A stretch of 32,558 bases of DNA from Spyradenecus sp045634445 (GTDB lineage: Bacteria; Verrucomicrobiota; Kiritimatiellia; RFP12; DVOR01), in NCBI GenBank assembly GCA_045634445.1, contig JAZRAG010000066.1:1-32558 (forward strand), in the 5' to 3' direction. The translations under genes and the position numbers were made by a program. Under the pieces are notes generated by a model. The model did no database searches. It was not told the DNA's origin and was given only the letters and a program-made list of their open reading frames with translations. Positions 1-7,754 of this stretch are shown here, piece after piece. Numbering within the stretch: position 1 is the first letter of the stretch; the number at the start of each line of letters is the position of its first letter.

Positions 1-42
1 TCATTACCCACGTTCATCACAAATCAAACAAGAAGGAGCCGC

Positions 43-126
43 ATGAAAATTTTCAATGTTTTCCCCACCCGCCTGCGCAATTTGTCTTGCATTTCACCCA
101 ATGTTCTTGTGGCGAATAACGCTTAG
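43..126 (+). CDS. Possible small protein or broken gene start, 27 aa
   Basis: A short ORF starts with ATG at 43, four bases after a strong Shine-Dalgarno sequence (AGAAGGAG, 31-38), and ends at a TAG at 124-126. The peptide begins MKIFNVF and has no recognisable domain or membrane segment. The same frame stays open past the TAG for 39 more codons, to a TGA at 244-246, so this could be the start of a 67-codon gene interrupted by an amber codon, a leader peptide, or chance. The ribosome binding site is the only positive evidence. No function is proposed. Confidence 0.28.
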   Translation: MKIFNVFPTRLRNLSCISPNVLVANNA

Positions 127-432
127 ACGTACACTCCTAAATCATCGTGCAAAGTTCATCGTAATAACGCGCATTCTTTGTGTCTGGTGAATTGGGCGGC
201 TTTCGGTGTGTACCTCGCACTCAAATATCCGTTGAGGTCTGAATGAAGGGAGAATTTCGTCAGTGTCTATTCGCTTCTAAATAGATTACTTTTTTGTGCT
301 TTCAAATGTGATATGTCGCCTGAAGGAAAGATGTGAAACAGAATCAATCGTACAGTGTTATTTCATGAAAAGAAGCGAGGATTTCGTGAAGGGTTGTTTT
401 GATAGCGTGTTAGGGGGCGTGTGGTCGTGTTT

Positions 433-564
433 TTGGACGAAAAGGGCTGTTTTTGAAAACAACCCTTTTTCAATCTGAAAACAAGCCTTATTGAGCTTCA
501 AAACAACCTCTTTTCAATCTCAAAACAACCTCTTTTCAAAATGGGCTCAAAAAGGGGTGTTTTG
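433..564. repeat. Tandem 22-bp repeat array with inverted flanking copies
   Basis: Four direct, degenerate copies of a unit of the type AAAACAACCTCTTTTCAATC start at 455, 477, 499 and 521, exactly 22 bp apart. They are flanked by inverted copies, one at about 433-455 and one at 543-564. The left inverted copy and the first direct copy form a hairpin: AAAAGGG at 440-446 pairs with CCCTTTT at 463-469, and GTTTT at 449-453 with AAAAC at 456-460. The right-hand inverted copy can pair with the fourth direct copy in the same way. The hairpin at 440-470 ends in a T run and could act as a terminator. Confidence 0.75.
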
Positions 565-624
565 TGGCGTTTTCTCTCTAAGGTGAGCGGATGCTTTAAT
601 GTTCTTTTGAAAGGGCAGGGGAAT

Positions 625-658
625 AAAAAAGAAGCGCCCTTGCGGACGCTTCTTTTTT
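625..658 (-). terminator. Rho-independent terminator (probably bidirectional)
   Basis: On the minus strand, GAAGCG-T-CC, a GCAA tetraloop and GG-G-CGCTTC form a 9-bp stem followed by six T. The A run on the other side would give a T tract on the plus strand as well. It lies 15 bp after the stop codon of the coiled-coil gene at 673. Confidence 0.85.
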
Positions 659-672
659 GTTTGGTGAGGCGA

Positions 673-1782
673 TTAGTCGAGGTAGAAGATTTCGTCGCCC
701 TTGAGGATGTCGCCCTGCTTCCAATCGATGAGGATGTCGCAGATGATGACGCCAGCGTCCTTGGTGAGGGTGCGGAGGCGGATCTTGCCGACGACTGCGT
801 CTTCTGCTGCGCCAGCGTGGCGGACGTAGTAATCGATTTCGGGGAGTTCCTTTTCGCCTTCTTCGCCGATGAGTTCTGCCATTGCAGCTTCTTCGAGCTT
901 GACGATGCAGTAGTTGTAGTTGTTGTCTACGCGAACAACCTTACCCTTGATGCCTGCCACGACGTTTGCTGCTGCGACATTGGCATTGACGCCAGAGGTG
1001 CCGGACTGTGCAATCTTTTCGATGGTGGCCTTGAGCTTTTCAACTTCGCCCTTGAGGGTTTCGTTTTCTTCGGTGTACTTGTCCAAGTCTTCCTGGAGAG
1101 CGACCTTTTCGTCTTCGAGGGTTTGGATCTGGCCCTTGAGTTCGGTGACTTCGCCTTCGAGCTGAGCCTTTTCGCCTTCAAGCGTGGAGATCTGTTCTTC
1201 CTTAGCGGCGATGGTCTTGAGAGATTCGCGACCCTGCTTCTTCACATCATTGAGTTCGGTGATGGTGTCTTCGTACTCTTCACGGATGTTGGTGAGTTGT
1301 GCGCGGATGTTGTTCATGCGAGCACGCTGAGCCATTGCCTTCTTGAGCACTTCGTCGAGAGCCTTGTCCATAGGGGCACCGTCTTTAACGGGGTTGCCCT
1401 GGAAGTCCTTTTCAGGCTTACCTTCTGCGTCAAGGACGTAGACTTCATCGAGATCTTCAGGATTGTCGATCTGATAGCTCTTATTGTCAATCTTTTCGTA
1501 GCCTTCCTTATAGCTTTCCCAATAATCGGAGCTATCAGGGGTGATATCGGCGCTTGCGAGGGTGACAGGGGAGATATCGCGTGCGGTGTGGTTCGCAGCG
1601 GTATTTTCAATCACGGGCTCTTCAGCTTCGAACGTCTTCGCGACCTGAATCGTGAAGTCACGGAACTGAATATTGCGGTCAATCAAGAGGTTGCGCTTGT
1701 CGTGTAAGGACATAGCAAACCAAAGAGCGACGCCGTTAAGGATGAGGGTCAAAATGACCAAAATGCGCAAAACAATATTCAT
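673..1782 (-). CDS. Membrane-anchored coiled-coil protein of unknown function
   Basis: The 369-residue product has one N-terminal hydrophobic segment (about residues 4-24), so it is probably anchored in the inner membrane with its bulk outside the cytoplasm. A linker rich in acidic residues and Asn follows. Residues about 139-269 form a long heptad-type coiled coil (repeated E/K/L/Q, no proline). A compact C-terminal domain (about 277-369) starts GIKGKVVRVDNNYNYCIV and ends with a GDEIFYLD strand. This is a small beta-domain style with a V-R and a G-D turn, loosely like the C-terminal domain of FlgT or the beta domain of MreC; that resemblance is by eye only. A GAGGAAA ribosome binding site precedes the ATG. 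It is a single-gene unit with its own promoter and terminator. Function is not known; a structural or envelope role is a guess. Confidence 0.85.
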   Translation of the reverse strand: MNIVLRILVILTLILNGVALWFAMSLHDKRNLLIDRNIQFRDFTIQVAKTFEAEEPVIENTAANHTARDISPVTLASADITPDSSDYWESYKEGYEKIDNKSYQIDNPEDLDEVYVLDAEGKPEKDFQGNPVKDGAPMDKALDEVLKKAMAQRARMNNIRAQLTNIREEYEDTITELNDVKKQGRESLKTIAAKEEQISTLEGEKAQLEGEVTELKGQIQTLEDEKVALQEDLDKYTEENETLKGEVEKLKATIEKIAQSGTSGVNANVAAANVVAGIKGKVVRVDNNYNYCIVKLEEAAMAELIGEEGEKELPEIDYYVRHAGAAEDAVVGKIRLRTLTKDAGVIICDILIDWKQGDILKGDEIFYLD

Positions 1783-1831
1783 GATGTTTCCTCAAAGTGT
1801 TGTTAAGTTCTAATCTCTCACAACAATTATT

Positions 1832-1860
1832 AGTTTAGCGGAATGTCTGCAGACTTGCAA
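1832..1860 (-). promoter_or_regulatory. Candidate sigma70-type promoter for the coiled-coil gene
   Basis: Reading the minus strand, TTGCAA (1855-1860) is followed after 17 bp by TAAACT (1832-1837), each matching 4 of 6 consensus bases. A perfect 10-bp palindrome GTCTGCAGAC (1845-1854) fills the spacer and could be an operator. The start codon is at 1782. Confidence 0.35.
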
Positions 1861-1902
1861 GCAGTTTTAAAAACTTCTTTGAAAGATTTTTAAGCTTTCT
1901 TA

Positions 1903-2742
1903 TTAAAGGAGGATGTTATCAATGAGTCGAAGCCCTTCGCTGCGGCATGCTAAAAGGATAGCAGAAGCGCCAGGCGTGACGCTTTCAAGCGGCATAAGTG
2001 TTTCAGAATCAACGACATTTACATAATCGGGAATCCATCCCTCTGCCTCAGTTTGCTGGCGAATGGCGGCCTCAAGTTTGGCGGCATCACGTTCGCCAGC
2101 ATCCACTGCGGCCTTGGCGGCAAAAAGGGAGCGACTGAGGCTCAAAGCGCGTTTTCGCGCATCTGCAGAGAGGTAAGTATTGCGTGAAGATTTTGCCAAA
2201 CCATCGTCATCGCGGATGATGGGCGCGCGGATAATTTTCACGGGGAAGTTCAAGTCGCGCACCATACGTGAGATGACGGCGACTTGTTGGAAATCCTTTT
2301 GTCCGAAGACGGCCACATCGGGATCTGCGATATTGAAGAGCTTGGCCACAACAGTGCAAACGCCACGGAAGTGAATCGGACGCTGTGCGCCGCAGTATCC
2401 CTTGGCGAGGACGGTTTCTTCTACCCAAGTGCTCGCATCAGTAGGATACATTTCCGCAGGAGTGGGCAAGAAGACTGCGGTGGCGCCTTCCGCTTCGCAG
2501 AGGGCGATATCATCTTCTTCCTTATGCGGATAGGCATCGTAGTCTTCATTCGGCGCGAACTGCGTAGGGTTCACGAAGATGCTCACCGCGACGCTATCGC
2601 AGTGTTTGCGTGCTTCACGAATAAGCGAGAGGTGACCTTCGTGCAAATAACCCATCGTGGGTACGAGCCCAACCGAACGCCCTGCGCGCTTTTCTGCGAC
2701 GCTCCATGCGTGTAATTCGGCAGCAGTGGTAAAGATGTTCAT
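1903..2742 (-). CDS. panC: Pantothenate synthetase
   Basis: PanC joins pantoate and beta-alanine using ATP, through a pantoyl-adenylate, in the last step of pantothenate (vitamin B5) synthesis in the cytosol. The 279 residues match the usual length. The HIGH-type nucleotide-binding motif is PTMGYLHEGH (residues 28-37). VNPTQF (58-62) and GQKDFQQ (147-153) line the active site. The KMSKS-like loop reads GLAKSSRN (181-188), where most family members have Met in place of K184. The gene lies 25 bp downstream of metG and is probably co-transcribed. No other pantothenate gene (panB, panD, panE) is nearby. The identification is secure. Confidence 0.97.
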   Translation of the reverse strand: MNIFTTAAELHAWSVAEKRAGRSVGLVPTMGYLHEGHLSLIREARKHCDSVAVSIFVNPTQFAPNEDYDAYPHKEEDDIALCEAEGATAVFLPTPAEMYPTDASTWVEETVLAKGYCGAQRPIHFRGVCTVVAKLFNIADPDVAVFGQKDFQQVAVISRMVRDLNFPVKIIRAPIIRDDDGLAKSSRNTYLSADARKRALSLSRSLFAAKAAVDAGERDAAKLEAAIRQQTEAEGWIPDYVNVVDSETLMPLESVTPGASAILLACRSEGLRLIDNILL

Positions 2743-2767
2743 AGACGTTTTACCTAAAATGAGAGGC

Positions 2768-4831
2768 TTAGTGCAAACGTGCGCCAGGTGCAGTCGGCGT
2801 GAGGGGCTGCATCACGCGGAAGGAACCATCAGGATCGGTACTTGCGAGGACCATACCTTCAGAGATGCCAAAACGCATTTTGCGCGGGGCAAGGTTGGCA
2901 ATCATTACCACTTGCTTACCGAGCAGATCTTCGGGTGAATAACTTGCGCGAATGCCCGCAAAGACATTACGCGGTTTTTCTTCGCCAATGTCGAGCGAGA
3001 GACGGAGCAACTTATCGCTGCCTTCTACGGTTTCTGCGGCAACCACCTGTGCGACGCGCAAGTCGGCCTTCGCGAAATCATTGAACGTGATTTCATTCGC
3101 AATAGGTTCAGGGAAGATGTTTTCAGCAGGCTTGGTTGCGAGCTGGCGTGCGGCCTTCTTAATATCCTTTTCGCTAATCGTCTTCGTTGCGGCCTTGAGG
3201 TCTTCCTTAGAGGCTTCAACCATTGCGGCTACAGCCTTGGCATCCACGCGCGCAGCGAGGTGTTCGTAGGCACCGATGGTGATGTTTTCAACATCCTTTT
3301 CAGCGTCTGCGAAGGTGTAGGGGCCTTCACCAAAGAGAGCTTCTACCTTTTCTGCGTATGCTGGGAGGATCGGCTTCAAGCAGATGGCCATCACGCGGAA
3401 GAGGTTTAAGGTGCCTGTAAGAACAGCACGCGTAGCGTCAACGTCTTCTTTAACGAGCTTCCACGGCATCTTTGCATCAAAGAGTTGGTTGGCCTTGTCC
3501 GCCATTTCGCGCACAAGCACCATCACGCGGCAGAAGTCGCGCTTTTCATAGGCGGCAGTGACTTCGGCGACTTTGGCGCGGCATTCTGCGAGCAGTGCGC
3601 GCGATTCTGCGTCCATGGTACTCATCGTACCACTGCAACTCTTGTTAATCATCTGAGCGCCACGCGAAGCGAGGTTGGTAATCTTGCCAACGAGGTCAGA
3701 GTTGACACGGCTGACAAAGTCTTCAAGGTTGAGGTCCATGTCATCCACGGTGCCATTCAACTTACAAGCGTAGTAGAAACGCAAAGCCTGCGCGGGCAAG
3801 TGTTCGAGATACGTAGCAGCAGAGATAAATGTGCCCTTGCTCTTACTCATCTTCTCGCCATTTACCGAGAGGAAGCCGTGAACAAAGACCTCTGTGGGCG
3901 TGCGATAACCCGAATACTGCAACAATGCCGGCCAGAAAAGGCAGTGGAAGCGTGCGATATCCTTGCCAATGAAGTGGTAAACTTCCGTTTCAGGATTCTG
4001 CCACCAATCGGCAAGCGTTTCTCCGCGAGCCTTGGCCCACTGTTCTAACGTGGCCATGTAACCGACAGGCGCATCAAGCCACACGTAGAAGTACTTATCC
4101 TTTTCGCCCGGAATTTCAAAGCCAAAGTAGGGCTTGTCGCGCGAAATATTCCAACCACGCAAGGGTTCGTTAAACCACTCTAAAAGCTTGCCAGCTGTAG
4201 CAGAGTCTGTGTGTTCAGGAATCCACTTCGCGAGGAATTCGCGGAACGGTTCCAATTCGAAGAAGAGTTGGTCGCTATCGCGCATAACAGGCTTTTCGCC
4301 GCAAATCGCGCAATAGGGTTCAATTAATTCGCCGGCATTGTACGTAGCACCGCAGACTTCGCACCCATCGCCGTATTGGTCCTTTGCGTGGCACTTCGGG
4401 CATTCGCCCTTAACAAAACGGCCTGGCAAAAACATGCCGCAATGATCGCAGTAAAGTTGTTCCACCGTGCGACGAGAAATGTGCCCAGCGTCCTTTAACT
4501 TGAGGTAAATGCCTTGTGCCAACGCGCGATTTTCGTCGCAATTCGTTGAGCCATAACGATCAAAGCCCATTTCGAATGCGCCAAATTCACGTACGCGAGC
4601 TTCATAGCTACGCGCAATCAACGCTTCCGGCGTAATGCCCTCTTTGCGTGCGCGAATCATAATCGGCGTACCATGCGTGTCATCGGCACACACATAAATA
4701 CACTGATTGCCCATCATCTTCTGATAACGCACCCAGAAGTCCGTCTGTAAATATTCCACCAAATGCCCCAAATGCAAAGCACCGTTTGCATAAGGAAGTG
4801 CGCTCGTGACGATAAGTTTACGTTGTTTCAT
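2768..4831 (-). CDS. metG: Methionyl-tRNA synthetase with C-terminal tRNA-binding domain
   Basis: MetG charges tRNA-Met with methionine. The N-terminal class I catalytic core has HLGH at about residues 20-23 and KMSKS at about 327-331. Between them is a zinc region with four CxxC pairs (about 128/131, 144/147, 157/160 and 174/177), the arrangement of the long, two-knuckle MetG form. After the anticodon-binding helices, the last 110 residues or so (from FNDFAKADLRVAQV) are a Trbp111/EMAP-II-type OB fold that helps bind tRNA. The chosen ATG at 4831 lies about nine bases after AGAGAAAG. An in-frame GTG at 4840 would add three residues but sits right against that motif. At 687 aa it has normal length for the C-terminally extended form. 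It is followed by panC after 25 bp. Confidence 0.97.
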   Translation of the reverse strand: MKQRKLIVTSALPYANGALHLGHLVEYLQTDFWVRYQKMMGNQCIYVCADDTHGTPIMIRARKEGITPEALIARSYEARVREFGAFEMGFDRYGSTNCDENRALAQGIYLKLKDAGHISRRTVEQLYCDHCGMFLPGRFVKGECPKCHAKDQYGDGCEVCGATYNAGELIEPYCAICGEKPVMRDSDQLFFELEPFREFLAKWIPEHTDSATAGKLLEWFNEPLRGWNISRDKPYFGFEIPGEKDKYFYVWLDAPVGYMATLEQWAKARGETLADWWQNPETEVYHFIGKDIARFHCLFWPALLQYSGYRTPTEVFVHGFLSVNGEKMSKSKGTFISAATYLEHLPAQALRFYYACKLNGTVDDMDLNLEDFVSRVNSDLVGKITNLASRGAQMINKSCSGTMSTMDAESRALLAECRAKVAEVTAAYEKRDFCRVMVLVREMADKANQLFDAKMPWKLVKEDVDATRAVLTGTLNLFRVMAICLKPILPAYAEKVEALFGEGPYTFADAEKDVENITIGAYEHLAARVDAKAVAAMVEASKEDLKAATKTISEKDIKKAARQLATKPAENIFPEPIANEITFNDFAKADLRVAQVVAAETVEGSDKLLRLSLDIGEEKPRNVFAGIRASYSPEDLLGKQVVMIANLAPRKMRFGISEGMVLASTDPDGSFRVMQPLTPTAPGARLH

Positions 4832-4916
4832 CGTTGTCACTTTCTCTTAAAAACTAACATCTCTTTGTGGACTCAAAACCAAACCACATGTAGATGCGTA
4901 GATCCTCAAACTAAAA

Positions 4917-6161
4917 TCAGTCGGCCAACATCAAGGCGCCATTTGCTCTACGGCTAGCCTCTGCTGCGAATGCAATGCGATGGCTCTCCAACGACACGTC
5001 AAAGATGTCAGTATAGTGCGCAGGATCGCCTTCGGTTAATTGCTTTACCAATTCATCCATTAAGCCGAAGTCGCCACCGCCATGGCCAGAGCCTTGCACA
5101 GAGCCTGCTTCAAGCACGCTATCCCACACTTCGGTTGTGCGCGTATCAAAATGGTAAATCGTCAATTTACGACCATCACCCACGATTTCGCCACGTGTAC
5201 CAAAGACCTTTGTTTCGCGACCACCCGTGTAGGTGTAACTTTCCATCTGGTGGGCGACCGTGATACCGCCTTCAAAGCGCAAGTTTACAATCTGGTGATC
5301 CACCGCATCATTGTCGCAAGCGTACACACAGCGACCATAAGGGCCATCCTTCAACATGGCTCTCATTGCAGCATCGCTCTTATCCACAAAGGGATAACGG
5401 TAATCTTGACGTTCCAAATAAATCTTACGCGCAGAGTAGGGGCATGCACGTTCAACAGATGCAGGGCATTCTAAGCAACGATCCGCAGCGCCCACAGGAC
5501 GATGAGCTGCATTGAAATGGAAGGTGTTGCCAAACGAGGAAACGCCCGTGCAGCGCTTATTCAACCACCATACGAACTGGTCAAAGTCGTGGCAACACTT
5601 CTGCAAGATCATTGGCGTGGCGCGTTCAGTATTGCCCCAATTGCCGCGACAGAAACTGTGTGCAGCATGCATATACGCCACAGGTTCAAAGTGTTGAATG
5701 CTGACCGTTTCGCCAATGGCTTGCTCGTCTAAAAGAGCTTTTAACTTTTTGAAGTAAACGGTATAACGCAAAACGTGACCCAAAATCACCAAGCGATTGC
5801 CCACTTCATGTACTTTCGCAGCCAAACGCTCACACTCTTCCCAAGTGCGACCCATCGGCTTTTCAAGCAATAAATGATAGCCAGCGTCTAAACATGCAAT
5901 TGCAGGTTCAATGTGCAAAGCATCGGGCATCGTGACAGCCATCACATCGCAGTCAGGTTTTGCTGCGACAGCCTCGGACCAATCGCCCCAAACTGCGTTT
6001 TCTGGTAAGTTGTATGCTTTCGCGACAGCTTGTGCTGCTGCAGGATTGATGTCTGCGACACCAACAATCTTCACGCGTTCTGGAAATGCAGCCGCGTATG
6101 AAGCATACGTGCGACCGCGGTCGCCAGCGCCTAAAATTACCATGCGAATTGGCTGTGTCAT
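4917..6161 (-). CDS. Gfo/Idh/MocA-family NAD(P)-dependent oxidoreductase
   Basis: The protein belongs to the glucose-fructose/inositol dehydrogenase family, cytosolic enzymes that oxidise or reduce sugars and cyclitols. The N-terminal Rossmann fold shows GAGDRG near residue 10 and VADIN for the cofactor. EKPMGRTWEE is the conserved EKP motif. CCHDFDQFVWWLN carries the usual catalytic His/Asp stretch. A cysteine-rich insertion (CLECPASVERACPYSARK) is found in a subset of this family and may bind metal. ATG at 6161 is chosen because GGAGGG lies six bases upstream; the upstream ATG at 6173 would itself overlap that ribosome binding site. The substrate cannot be read from sequence. It is transcribed divergently from efp and may run into metG. 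Confidence 0.9.
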   Translation of the reverse strand: MTQPIRMVILGAGDRGRTYASYAAAFPERVKIVGVADINPAAAQAVAKAYNLPENAVWGDWSEAVAAKPDCDVMAVTMPDALHIEPAIACLDAGYHLLLEKPMGRTWEECERLAAKVHEVGNRLVILGHVLRYTVYFKKLKALLDEQAIGETVSIQHFEPVAYMHAAHSFCRGNWGNTERATPMILQKCCHDFDQFVWWLNKRCTGVSSFGNTFHFNAAHRPVGAADRCLECPASVERACPYSARKIYLERQDYRYPFVDKSDAAMRAMLKDGPYGRCVYACDNDAVDHQIVNLRFEGGITVAHQMESYTYTGGRETKVFGTRGEIVGDGRKLTIYHFDTRTTEVWDSVLEAGSVQGSGHGGGDFGLMDELVKQLTEGDPAHYTDIFDVSLESHRIAFAAEASRRANGALMLAD

Positions 6162-6192
6162 AACACCCTCCATAAAACTAAATAACCCGTAA

Positions 6193-6201
6193 AGTATACC
6201 A
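6193..6201 (-). promoter_or_regulatory. Extended -10 promoter element for the Gfo/Idh/MocA gene
   Basis: On the minus strand TGG-TATACT forms an extended -10 element (TGnTATAAT type) within GTTTATGGTATACTT, about 31 bases before the start at 6161. No good -35 is visible, which is usual for extended -10 promoters. The same TTATGGTATWC core appears upstream of two other minus-strand genes, near 12180 and 15895. Confidence 0.4.
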
Positions 6202-6302
6202 TAAACTCACGCGTCATACGCGTAAAACACGTATAAACACCCGCTTAAACATCCCAAAAAGACTCCTAAAAACAAAAAAATGCTAAAACCCGCACGGAAA
6301 AG

Positions 6303-6332
6303 TTGACGTTTGCCATCATCTTACGCTATACT
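6303..6332 (+). promoter_or_regulatory. Sigma70-type promoter for efp
   Basis: TTGACG (6303-6308) and TATACT (6327-6332) are separated by 18 bp. Both boxes match 5 of 6 consensus bases. The predicted leader before the efp ATG at 6374 is about 35 nt and includes the AAGGA ribosome binding site (6362-6366). Confidence 0.75.
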
Positions 6333-6373
6333 TATATGGTTTATTTCATTAATAGAAATGTAAGGAAAACACA

Positions 6374-6937
6374 ATGTACACAGCTTCCGATTTGAAAAAA
6401 GGTCTTAAGATCATGTTTGAAGACCAGCCTTGGATTATCACCGACTTCGATTTCTCCAAGCCGGGTAAGGGCCAGGCCATCTACAACTGCAAGTTGCGCA
6501 ACATGCTCAATGGTTCTGGTAAGAGCTGCTCCTTCCGTTCCAACGACCGCTTTGAAAAGCCCGACTTGGCACAGATTCCTCTCGTCTTCTCCTACGAAGA
6601 TGCAGGCGTCTATGTTTTCAACGATGCTGACTACAACGAAATCCGTGTTTCCAAGGAAGTGCTTGGCGACAAGGTCTACTTCTTGACCGATGGTCTCGAA
6701 ATTGATGCTCTCCTTTATCAGGACAACGTGATTGACGTTGATTTGCCCTCTTTCATTGAACGTCGCGTCATCAAGTGCGATCCTGGCGTTCGTGGCAATA
6801 CCGCTGCTGGTAAGGTGACCAAGCCTGGTACCGTTGAAGGCGGCTATGAACTCCCTGTGCCGCTCTTCATCAACGAAGGCGATCTTATTCGCATTGATAC
6901 CCGCACCGGTGAATACGCTGACCGCGTTAAGGAATAA
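6374..6937 (+). CDS. efp: Elongation factor P
   Basis: EF-P binds stalled ribosomes between the P and E sites and promotes peptide bond formation at polyproline stretches. The 187 residues show three beta-barrel domains of normal length. The tip loop of domain I is KPGKGQA with Lys32 at the position that is modified in many bacteria. VIDVDLPSFIERRVIKCDPGV in the middle and GDLIRIDTRTGEYADRVKE at the end are typical. No EpmA/EpmB, EarP or YmfI modification gene is present in the window, so the modification type cannot be told. AAGGA lies seven bases before the ATG. It is followed 31 bp later by a TPR-like membrane protein in the same direction. Confidence 0.97.
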   Translation: MYTASDLKKGLKIMFEDQPWIITDFDFSKPGKGQAIYNCKLRNMLNGSGKSCSFRSNDRFEKPDLAQIPLVFSYEDAGVYVFNDADYNEIRVSKEVLGDKVYFLTDGLEIDALLYQDNVIDVDLPSFIERRVIKCDPGVRGNTAAGKVTKPGTVEGGYELPVPLFINEGDLIRIDTRTGEYADRVKE

Positions 6938-6968
6938 TTCGTAGACACCCAATAAAAAGGACACTCCT

Positions 6969-7667
6969 ATGTCTACCAACAACCTTCCCAATTTGAAGGA
7001 CGTTTCTCGCGTGCCCGAAGAACTTCTTCCTGTTCTTCATTGGTGGCAGGATCGCGGCCCTAAAACCCTTATGTACGTGGGCATTACTATCGCAGTCGTG
7101 ATGGTTGGCTACCTCTGGGTTGCACGTACGCGTGCTAACAGCGAAAATGCTGTTGAAGCGCTTGCTGTTGCCGCCACCGCAGAAGACTACGAAGCCATTG
7201 CCGCTACGGGTACTGCTGTTGCACCTATTGCCAAGCTTGACCTCGCACGTAATCTTTATGCAGCAGGTGATGCAGAAGGCGCTCTCGCCATTTATGACGA
7301 ATGCCTCGCAGACATGAATGAACCCGCACTTTGCGATATCGCTACCGTGGGTCGCATCTGCGCGCTTGAAGCTCTTGGTCGTATTGATGAAGCACTCGCA
7401 GCTCATGCTACAGCAGAACTCTCCATCGTCAATGCAGAAAAGCCTCACTATCTTGCAGCAGAAATGCTCCTCGTGAAGGCACGTTTGCTCTGCCAGAAGG
7501 GCGACAAGGCTTCTGCAAAGACTACGTTGGATGCAATTCTCTCTGCTAAGGATGGCGAACCGCTCGCTACTTATAAGCCTCAGGCAGAACGCACCAAGGC
7601 GATGATCGAAGCTTACACGCCTAAGTCGCTCTTTGATAAGGCTGCAGAAGCTGCTCCTGCACAATAA
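6969..7667 (+). CDS. YfgM-like single-pass membrane protein with TPR-type helices
   Basis: The 232-residue protein has a short cytosolic N-terminus, one transmembrane helix (about residues 33-51, TLMYVGITIAVVMVGYLW) and an Ala-rich helical domain with TPR-like repeats (for example ARNLYAAGDAEGALAIYDEC and KARLLCQKGDKASAKTTLD). This layout matches the YfgM/TPR_21 group, which in Escherichia coli binds the Sec translocon and periplasmic chaperones. Transfer of that role here is inference. AAAGGA lies eight bases upstream of the ATG. The gene is 31 bp after efp and ends just before a strong terminator, so the two form a short operon. Confidence 0.85.
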   Translation: MSTNNLPNLKDVSRVPEELLPVLHWWQDRGPKTLMYVGITIAVVMVGYLWVARTRANSENAVEALAVAATAEDYEAIAATGTAVAPIAKLDLARNLYAAGDAEGALAIYDECLADMNEPALCDIATVGRICALEALGRIDEALAAHATAELSIVNAEKPHYLAAEMLLVKARLLCQKGDKASAKTTLDAILSAKDGEPLATYKPQAERTKAMIEAYTPKSLFDKAAEAAPAQ

Positions 7668-7687
7668 TCAAGCGGATTATGTGACAC

Positions 7688-7718
7688 AAAAAACGGCACC
7701 AGTTGGTGCCGTTTTTTT
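7688..7718 (+). terminator. Rho-independent terminator, bidirectional
   Basis: ACGGCACC (7693-7700), the loop AGTT and GGTGCCGT (7705-7712) form a perfect 8-bp stem with an A tract before and seven T after. It separates the efp operon from the convergent retropepsin gene and can serve both. Confidence 0.92.
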
Positions 7719-7754
7719 ATATCCAAAAGCGTGGATAGGTCCTGCTTGGGGTGC

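Larger units (their letters stand above)
1..672. other. Mostly non-coding stretch left of the coiled-coil gene
   Basis: Apart from the short ORF at 43-126, I see no convincing gene here. The stretch is AT-rich and contains a 22-bp-period repeat array (433-564) and a terminator (625-658). Open frames across the array (for example a GTG-started 60-codon frame at 296-478) lack a ribosome binding site and run into the repeats. Confidence 0.6.

Noticed and set aside
541..1707. 388-codon plus-strand frame opposite the coiled-coil gene
   Set aside because: The minus frame has a start site, membrane segment, heptads and terminator. The plus frame is low-complexity Asp/Val/Phe-rich and crosses the terminator.
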